This document shows positions 35,620 to 43,900 of a stretch of 46,401 nt of DNA, piece by piece; positions within the stretch are counted from its first letter, which is position 1; each line of letters opens with the position of its first letter. The notes below the pieces were generated by a model. The model ran no database searches, had not been told where the DNA came from, and was given only the letters and a program-made list of their open reading frames with translations. The stretch comes from an uncultured Eubacteriales bacterium (lineage in GTDB: Bacteria; Bacillota; Clostridia; TANB77; CAG-508). The stretch spans positions 1-46,401 of the forward strand of contig CAOKHL010000012.1 of the NCBI GenBank assembly GCA_948468315.1, written 5' to 3'. The position numbers and the translations under genes are program-made.

Positions 35620-36978
35620 TTATAATCCCATTACTATCACTGCACATTTGAAAAATACAAGCATAGCACACATATCTACTATTGTAGTAATTAATGGTGC
35701 TGCCATTATAGCTGGGTCTAACTTAAATTTTTTTGCAACAATAGGAAGTATTCCTCCAACTAATTTTGCAATTAAAGATGTTAAAATTAAAGTTACACCT
35801 ACAACAATTGATAACTGTATAATCTGCCCCTGATAATTTCTTCCATATTGAAAATATATTCTTACTGCTGTAACTGCTGCTAGTGTTACTCCTACAACTA
35901 TTGCAACTCTTAGTTCTTTCCAAATTACTTTTAATATATCTGAAATCTTTATTTCATCTAAAGCTAAACCTCTTATTATTAGAGTTGAACTTTGTGAACC
36001 ACAATTTCCTCCTGTATCCATTATCATTGGAATAAACGCTACTAAAATTGGTATTGCTGCAAATGCATTTTGATATTTTTCTATTATAGCTCCTGTAAAT
36101 GTTGATGAAAGCATAAGAACTAATAACCATATAATTCTATTTCTCGCATGTGTAAATACTCCTGTTTTAAAATATGTTTCTTCATTTGGAATCATAGCTG
36201 CCATTTTTTCAAAGTCCTCTGTATTTTCATCTTGCATAACATCTATCGCATCATCTATTGTTACAATTCCAACTAATCTTTCTTCTTTGTCTACTACTGG
36301 TATTGCCATATAATTATATTTGTCAAACATTTTTGCAACATCTTCTTGGTCTTCAGTTGTTAATACACTTATAGGATTTTCTTCCATTATTTCAGAAATT
36401 TTCATATTACTATTAGATGTAAGCATTTCTTTTACATCTACAGAACCCACTAATTTTCTAAATTTGTCTACCACATAACAACAATATACAGTTTCCTTTT
36501 TTATTCCTGTTTTTCTTATTATATCAAATCCTTCTTGTATTGTAATATCTTCTTTGAACTCTACAAACTCAGTAGTCATAATACTTCCAGCACTATCTTC
36601 TGGAAAATTCAAAAGTTCATTTATAACTTTTCTATCTTTTGCACCTATATTGTTTAGTATTCTTTTTACTACTGTTGATGGCATTTCTTCTATTAAGTCA
36701 ACTGTATCATCCATAAATAGTTCATTTACTACTGTTTTTAGCTCTTTATCTGTAAATACATTTATTAAATTCTCTTGTACATCTGAATCTAATTCAGCAA
36801 AAACCTCAGCTGCTTTTTCTTTTGAAAGTAATCTATAAATAATTACAATTTTGTCTTCTTCTAATTCTTCAAAGAGGGACGGGAAGTCAGCACTATTAAT
36901 TTCTTCGAGCAATTTATGTAGCTCATTTATTCTTTTTTCTTTGATTAATTGTTGTATTTTTTCTTGCATTTCTTCCAT
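35620..36978 (-). CDS. mgtE: Magnesium transporter MgtE
   Basis: Homodimeric Mg2+ channel in the cytoplasmic membrane. Seen: about 452 residues. Cytosolic N domain of helical repeats (about 1-130), paired CBS domains (about 135-255, with STEFVEF and VVDKEERLVGIVTIDDAIDVMQDE), a plug helix, and five hydrophobic segments (about 285-452) including the pore-type PILVAFIPMIMDTGGNCGSQS (split here for length; conserved GGNCGSQ). Start: ATG 36978 with AAGGGG eight bases upstream; the GTG nine bases earlier is in the ribosome site. A promoter lies at 37014-37042; no M-box riboswitch fits in the short leader. Confidence 0.94.
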   Translation of the reverse strand: MEEMQEKIQQLIKEKRINELHKLLEEINSADFPSLFEELEEDKIVIIYRLLSKEKAAEVFAELDSDVQENLINVFTDKELKTVVNELFMDDTVDLIEEMPSTVVKRILNNIGAKDRKVINELLNFPEDSAGSIMTTEFVEFKEDITIQEGFDIIRKTGIKKETVYCCYVVDKFRKLVGSVDVKEMLTSNSNMKISEIMEENPISVLTTEDQEDVAKMFDKYNYMAIPVVDKEERLVGIVTIDDAIDVMQDENTEDFEKMAAMIPNEETYFKTGVFTHARNRIIWLLVLMLSSTFTGAIIEKYQNAFAAIPILVAFIPMIMDTGGNCGSQSSTLIIRGLALDEIKISDILKVIWKELRVAIVVGVTLAAVTAVRIYFQYGRNYQGQIIQLSIVVGVTLILTSLIAKLVGGILPIVAKKFKLDPAIMAAPLITTIVDMCAMLVFFKCAVIVMGL

Positions 36979-37013
36979 ATATATCACCCCTTAAAAATTT
37001 TATAACCTATATT

Positions 37014-37042
37014 ATTTTACAACTTTTCACATTAAAATGCAA
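37014..37042 (-). promoter_or_regulatory. Promoter of mgtE
   Basis: Minus-strand TTGCAT (37037-37042), 17 bases, and TAAAAT (37014-37019), leaving a leader too short for a Mg riboswitch. Confidence 0.55.
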
Positions 37043-37136
37043 GTTATTTTGTTTTTGGAGTGTACAAAATGTTACAGTTTAGTAAACATTTTTTGATTGT
37101 AGAGTAGCAAAGGGTAATTGATATTATTTATAAAAA

Positions 37137-37628
37137 TTATTTTACATTAATAGTGAAATCATAAGCATTTACAAAATCAGATGTTAAAGTAACATTAAGC
37201 TCAGTTTTTTCTCCTGGTTTTAATTCATTTATAATACCTGTTGCTGTATTTAAAACCTCTCCTTTTTGATTTAGTAATGATATTTCTACTACCTTTAAAT
37301 TACTTGCAGCTTCTGTATCATTTGTAACCTCTGCAAGTAGTGTTGTCATTCCATTGCTAGTTGTAAGTTGAATGTTTGAAACATTTAACCCATCTACTTG
37401 TTTTGCTTCATTTAGTTTCGTACTTTTATTTATTTTTACTCCTGTTTGTATTTCTTCTACATAACTTTCTACATTATTTTCATTAGCATTTTTATTATCA
37501 CTATTTTCTTTTTTATCTTTTACAATTCTAATAATACTTATAGCAATTATAACAACAAAAACTATTATAATAATTACTTGAAAAATACTAATACTTTTTG
37601 TTTTTCCCTTTTTCTGATTTTTTTGCAT
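37137..37628 (-). CDS. Membrane-anchored protein with FxLYD-like domain
   Basis: Seen: 163 residues; a basic start (MQKNQKKGKTK) and a single hydrophobic segment (about 16-36) anchor it. A polar linker rich in Lys, Asn and Glu follows, then a beta-sandwich-like domain (about 75-163) with VDGLNVSNIQLTTSNGMTTL, AEVTNDT and GEKTELNVTL, like the FxLYD group. No enzymatic motif. AAGGAGG leads the ATG. It lies just downstream of the short Avd-like ORF on the same strand but has no known link to DGRs, and probably marks where the DGR-like segment ends. Confidence 0.75.
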   Translation of the reverse strand: MQKNQKKGKTKSISIFQVIIIIVFVVIIAISIIRIVKDKKENSDNKNANENNVESYVEEIQTGVKINKSTKLNEAKQVDGLNVSNIQLTTSNGMTTLLAEVTNDTEAASNLKVVEISLLNQKGEVLNTATGIINELKPGEKTELNVTLTSDFVNAYDFTINVK

Positions 37629-37662
37629 TTTGCAAATCCTCCTTTTTTTATTTAGGTTTTAC

Positions 37663-37851
37663 CTATAAATCTTTACAAAATCTGCAATTACTTGCATTTT
37701 TGTATTCAAATATCTTTCTATACATTTCTTGTTTGAAATCTGTTTCTATACTAAATTTTTCTGTTCTAGGTAATTTAATTAATAATTGTATCATATATTC
37801 TATATATTCTTCATATATCAGTATTAATTTTAATTCATTTTCTTGTTTCAT
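37663..37851 (-). CDS. avd: Short Avd-like (DGR accessory variability) protein, probably truncated
   Basis: Known: Avd is a four-helix-bundle partner of the DGR reverse transcriptase, usually about 110-130 residues. Seen: 62 residues opening KQENELKLILIYEEYIEYM then QLLIKLPRTEKFSI, the helix 1-2 turn typical of Avd/23S-intervening-sequence proteins (K-x-P-R-x-x-K/R-F). From about residue 45 it diverges (YKNASNCRFCKDL) and stops, so helices 3-4 are absent. No frame nearby restores them that I can see. It lies 129 bases past the variable-region gene on the same strand, the normal order target-avd, but no template repeat or reverse transcriptase follows. It may be a remnant. Assignment rests on the short motif and the context. 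Confidence 0.6.
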   Translation of the reverse strand: MKQENELKLILIYEEYIEYMIQLLIKLPRTEKFSIETDFKQEMYRKIFEYKNASNCRFCKDL

Positions 37852-37866
37852 TTTTTCCTTTTCTTT

Positions 37867-37884
37867 GCTATCTTAAATATAGTG
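37867..37884 (+). repeat. Direct repeat of the variable-region end, copy 1
   Basis: GCTATCTTAAATATAGTG matches GCTACCTTAAATAAAGTG at 37980-37997 at 16 of 18 positions. The second copy spans the stop and last codons of the giant gene; this copy lies 16 bases before the avd-like ATG. It suggests an old duplicate of the variable-region 3' end or its homing signal. Confidence 0.6.
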
Positions 37885-37979
37885 GTACTCCCGGATGGAC
37901 TTTTGTTTTACTTCTTATCTGGCTATTACCATTTTTCTAATCTCGAGGCTGTTCTAGTTTAGTGGTTTTAGGGTTCAGA

Positions 37980-37997
37980 GCTACCTTAAATAAAGTG
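37980..37997 (+). repeat. Direct repeat of the variable-region end, copy 2
   Basis: GCTACCTTAAATAAAGTG contains the TAG stop and last codons of the giant FGE protein on the minus strand, and pairs with the copy at 37867-37884. Confidence 0.6.
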
Positions 37998-40900
37998 AGA
38001 GACGCGAACCGAGAGTGCCACTGGTAACGGTAGGATTGTAGCGGAAGCGAGTGCTCGCAGTATTGGTGTCGGTAACATGGCAAACGCCTCCACGATTAGC
38101 ACGATACACAGACGAATACGCCTCCTGTGTCCATTCTCTTACATTTGAGCCTAAATCGAATATATTATTTAATATATCGTCTCCAAACTGTCCTGTTGTA
38201 CTTCTTTTATCTGTATGGTTACCTATTATTTTTGTAACTTTTGCTTTATCTGTTCCCTCTAAAATGTAATTTAACATTGCATCATATTGTGAGCCCCATA
38301 TCATGCTACTTTTTACTCCTGTACTATTATGGTATGGATTTAGTGCATAATTACTATCTTGTTTTACATACATTTTATACCAATTTGTACTTCCCATCGG
38401 TGTTGCCTTTGGTACTGATTTTATAATGTTTCCTGTATTATCTCTATTTGTTCCTCCTGTTTCCCAATTGTCTGTTTCCCATGAACTTGCCTCATATCTT
38501 CCTACATAAAATCCTCCATATTTTTTTATACTTTTTACAACATCTGTAAATTGGTTATTCATATATTGTCCAAATACTGTTGCACTTGTTATTCCTAATT
38601 CACTTAATTGTGTATAATTTGTTGCATCATAATCATTTCCTGATGCAAATACCCATGAAAGGTTTGTTGTACTATTTGTTACAAGACTAGGCTCTCTATA
38701 ACTTGTACTTACTCCTAATCTATTTTTTGTATCTTGAACATATGACCTAGTTCCAGAATAGTTATATGGAATACCTTCAAAATATTGGTTAGTTGAATCC
38801 ACATTATAACCTGATTGATATCTTGCCATTGGCTTGTATGTTGAACTATTTCCAGATTGTGCTAGTGTTGTTTTTTCATCATATACAGCATTTTTTACTG
38901 GAATCCATACATATTGATTTCCTTTTTCATCTTCTATAACTAATCCATTTACTATTTTATTTGTTATACTTGATGTTGCTCTTTTAAATCCAGCTGGGAT
39001 ATATGCTGTACCTTCTACTATAGTTTCTGTTGTTCCATCTTCTTTTGGACTTTCTACTATATCTTCATATTTTGTTGTTTTTGTATACACTTCTGAAAAT
39101 CTTTCTAATTCATCTACATTTGATGTTTTATAAAATCCTTGTTTTGCATTTTTACCATCATAAATTCTTGTTATAATAATGTCATTTTCAGATAGATTCT
39201 TTACGTATTCTCCTTTTATTACATCTGAAGAATTCCAATTAATATTATCTATACTTTGTCCATCTTTTACTACTATATGTTGTAAATAATAACCTTCATT
39301 TACTAGGTTTTTTTCATCATTTATTTCAAAATATCCTGTTCCCTCTCCACTTTTTCCATAAAACCTTACACTAATTTTATCTTCTGTTATTTCTACAACA
39401 TTTGTTTTTATTTCTTCTGTATAAGCTGTTGCTACCTTACCAGTTCCATTATATACTTCTGCTTTTATATAATAAGTTTGATTTTGTGTTAGTCCTTCAA
39501 ATGTACAAGTTGAACCATAACTTGTTGTTTCTTGTAAAATTAAACTATCATCAAAGTCAGCATCTTGGAAGTTATATTCACTAATATAAAATTTATATTT
39601 ATCAATGCCAGATTCTGCATCAGTTGCGTTTACTGATATTTCTATATTATTTGTTCCTACAGTTGTATTCAAAATTTCTATAGTTGGTTCTGTTGTATCT
39701 GTTGTATGTTTTAGATATAGTGCTGTTCTTGAACCTAACATATTTATTTGTATCTCACTTCCGTCTGAATTCTTATATACAGCTCCTATAGTTGGTACTC
39801 TAAATCTATCTATTCTACTACTAGCAGATGATGTTCCTGCAAATGTTTCATCAATTGGTGTTGCATATCCACCTCTATAGTTTCTATACTGTGTACTTTG
39901 TGCTCCTTGTGTCCATTCTGTAACATTACTTGCTAAATCAAATATATTTTTTGCCATATCATCTGAATATGCTCCAGTTTTTGCGACTTTATCTGTATGG
40001 TTTCCTGTTGTTTTTGTTACAAATTCTTTTGTTTTGTCATCTTTTAACATCCAGTTCATAATTGCATCCCATTGACTTTCCCATACCATTGAACTTACTA
40101 CTGAATTTGAATTATTATATGGATTATTTTTATTTATTTTACTGTCTTGATAATAATAGGCTTTATACCAAGATATATTATTTTGTGTATCTTTTCCTAA
40201 TTGTGATTGTATTAGAGAATTTACATTTGTATTTACTCCATTTAAACTTAATTCATATCTACCAATATAAAATCCACCATAATTATTTACACTTTTTACC
40301 ATATTAGCATATTCTTCATTCATATATTGTCCAAATTCTGTATAACCTGTAAATGCATTTACAGTTGATGATGTTCCAAATTGCATTTTCTTATAATATT
40401 GTTCTAATGTATCATAAGAAGTTCCTTTTGCTGAATTTCTTGGAATATTCCAGCTATAATCTGCTCCTGCTGTTACTAGTGATGGTTCTCTATTTGATGA
40501 TGTACCTAATGTTCCATTTCCACTTATTTTAGTTGAAGTAGTTCCACTATAGTTATAAGTAATTCCCTCATAATATTTATCTGAACCTGTTTGATATCTT
40601 GCCATTGCCTTTTCTGCTGATGTTGTAGATTTATCTGTTTCTAGTACATTTTCCACTGGTACCCATACAAATTCATTTCCATTTAAGTCTTGTACAACTA
40701 ATCCATTATTTACTTTGTTTACTACATCTGCAATACCAACTTTAAATCCGGCTGGTATATAAGCTATATTTCCTTCAGTATCAGTATATTTTATTGTTGT
40801 ATCATATGTTGTTTTTCCTTTATTTGCTTCTGTTCCAGCTTCTTCTTGTGTATAAGTTTTTCCATTATTGTCAATAAACTTGTACTCTTCTAATCCATTT

Positions 40901-43900
40901 ACTTCTATCAATTTAGCATCATTTGAACAGTTTATTCCATCAAATATTGTTGCATATACTTTTTTGCCATTACTTAATCCTTCTACAATATCTCCTGTAC
41001 TCCATTCTCCTGCTTGCCAATCGCTTTCGCTCGCTTCTAGCACTTTATATTGTATATAATATCCAGAATCTGCTAAAGCTTTATCTAATTCTAATTTTAA
41101 AATTCCATTTCCACTTGTTCCATATATTTGTTTTACAGTTATTCCATTTTTTGCTATGTTTTCATCTAATCTGCCTGTTCTCTGTTCTTTTACTGCTTCT
41201 TTTCCTACATTTCCTGCTCCATCTTTTGCTGCTACTTTTACATGATAATTAGTTTCTTGCTTTAATTTTGTATAAGTATAGATATTAGTATCTATTTCTG
41301 CAACTTGTTTCCAGTTTGTTCCATCTTCACTTATATAATAAATATATTTTGAAACTCCTGTTTCTTTATCTGTTGCTGTTGCTTCAACTGTTATTGTGTT
41401 TGATGTTGCAGATATTTTAGTTATACTTGCTGTTGATCCTGTAACATCATTTGTACTTCTTACATATAAACTTAATCTTGTTCCTAATATTGGACCCTGG
41501 TCTGTTGGCGCATTTCCACCTTTTGAGCTTAAACTTCCTGAAGTTGTAGCATCATAGCTTCCTCCTCTAAATGCTCTTTGTGAAGTTCCTGTTGCTTCTC
41601 TTGTCCATTCATATGCATTACCAGCTAGGTCATAAATATTATTTACTACGTCCTTTTCGTCTTGCTTAGAATTATTTGGTACATTTGCTTGTGTTACCCA
41701 TTTAGTTGCTGTTACTTTATCTTTACTGTTTCCCTTTAAAATGTAATTTAACATACTATCCCATTGACTTCCAAACATCATAGTACTTTCTACACTTGAT
41801 ATTTTGTTATATGGGTTGCTACTATATCGTAAACTATCTTGATACAAATTTAATCTATACCAATTGTTTTCTGATAGTATTGGACTATTAGCTTTTGATC
41901 CAACTTTTACATTGTTGCTACTATCTGTTTCTTTTGTTGTTTCATATCTTCCAACATAAAATCCTCCATATGAATCTACTGATGTTACTAAATTAGTATA
42001 ACTACTATTTTCATATTCTCCATATTCTTTTATTGAATCAAATCCCATTATTCCCTTACAATACTCTTCTTTTGCATCATATGAACTTGATTGTGCAATA
42101 TTTATTTTCCAAGTATATCCATCATTTGCATTTCCTGTAATTAAACTTGGTTCTCTAGCACCTGATTTATTAAGTCCCATATTTGTATTTCTATATGAGT
42201 TTTGTCCATTGTAATTATATACAACTCCTTCATAATAACTACGGTCTCCAGATTGCCTTGTTGCCATTGGTTTATAGGTTCTTGATACTGTTCCTGTATT
42301 TACTGGAATTGGTGTTATTTCATCATTTATTGCGTCATCTACTGGTATCCATACATATTCATCTTGACTAGCATTTGAAACAACTATTCCATCTTTTTGT
42401 TTGTTTTCTGTATCTTGACTTGATATTTTAAAAGATGCTGGTAATGTTACAGTATTTCCTGCTGGTACTTCTGTTGTTTCATCACTTTCTATAGATGTTC
42501 TTACATTTAATGTTTTACTATTATCAATATAAGTTCTGTTTTCTGCATATGTTGTATTTGTTGTTGCTTGATTATTTGCTATTACCGTTGCTGTATTACT
42601 ACATCTTGTTACATTTCTATCTTGATCCATTACCATTACTTTTATTTTATATGTTGCTCCTTCATCTATGTCGCTTATAACAGCTGGGTCATTAGCGTAA
42701 GTATTTGTACTTACTAATTTATAACTATCATCATTTATTGTTTTGTAATAATATAGATATAAAGATGCATTTTCTTGTTCTTCCTCTATTGCTGTTTTTA
42801 TTTCTTTATTGGTCACGGATATTCCTAAAATATTGTAGTCTTTTCTTGTTGAATTTCCATCCATCTCACTTTCTGTATATTCTTCTTTTCCTGGATTATC
42901 CACATTTCCAGTTGCATATCCTACTGATGCATTTACTCCATCTGTTAATCTTGCATAAATTACATCTCCATCTTTTAGATCTTTTATATCTATTGTTTTT
43001 TCTTTAACTGTTGTCCATTTTTCATCTAAATTTATATTTCCTTTATTTGGAACTATTTGATATTGCATGTCATAATTTGGAACTTTATTATTCATTGTTA
43101 CTATTGCAATGCTATTACTCCATATTACTTTACTAAAATTAATATCTCCCGCTGCATATAATAAATTAGTAGTTGTTATCTCAGTTGATTTAGTTCCTAT
43201 ATTTTCTAAAGCATCTTTTACATTTACTGTAATTTCATATTTTGTACCAAATTTTAAATTATCAAATGTATGTGTATCTTCACTTGTTTCTATTGTCTTT
43301 GTACTTCCATTTTGTTTAATTATATATTCATATTTTGTATCTTCTGGTAAACCTGCTTCACTATCTGTGGCAGCCACTTTTACTGTTATACTTTTTGTTG
43401 TTACTTCTTGCTCTTGTATTGTTATAGTTGGTCCTGTTTTATCTATTTTTGTTATATCTATAACGTCTTTATAAGTTGTTACATTTCCTGCTATATCTCT
43501 TACTTTTATTACTATTCCTTGTGTGTTTTCCAAATAAGTTTTTGTATTTTCTTCTTGCCATGTTGTTCCACCATCAAAACTATAAGCCTCTTCTTGTAGT
43601 CCACTTTCTTCTTCTTGAGCATTTATAGTTAAAGTTACATCATCTTTTGTCCAATCTACTGGGTTTCCTGTTATTTCTGTTATAACAGGTGATTTTTCAT
43701 CTTTAATTTCTTTAGTTACAATTCCACTGTCATTATCTCCATCTGTTAATCTTGCATATACTGTATCTTCATGTTTTAGCCCTGTTATTTCTTTTTGTTT
43801 TTCTGTTACTGTTGTCCATTCTCCATTTAAGTTGAATTTTTGACCTTGTTTTACTATTTGGTATTGGATATTGTAATTAGAAGTATTCTTAATATTAACT

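Noticed and set aside
36979..37136. Magnesium (M-box) riboswitch before mgtE
   Set aside because: Promoter placement leaves a leader of about 30 bases, far too short, and no M-box pattern was seen.
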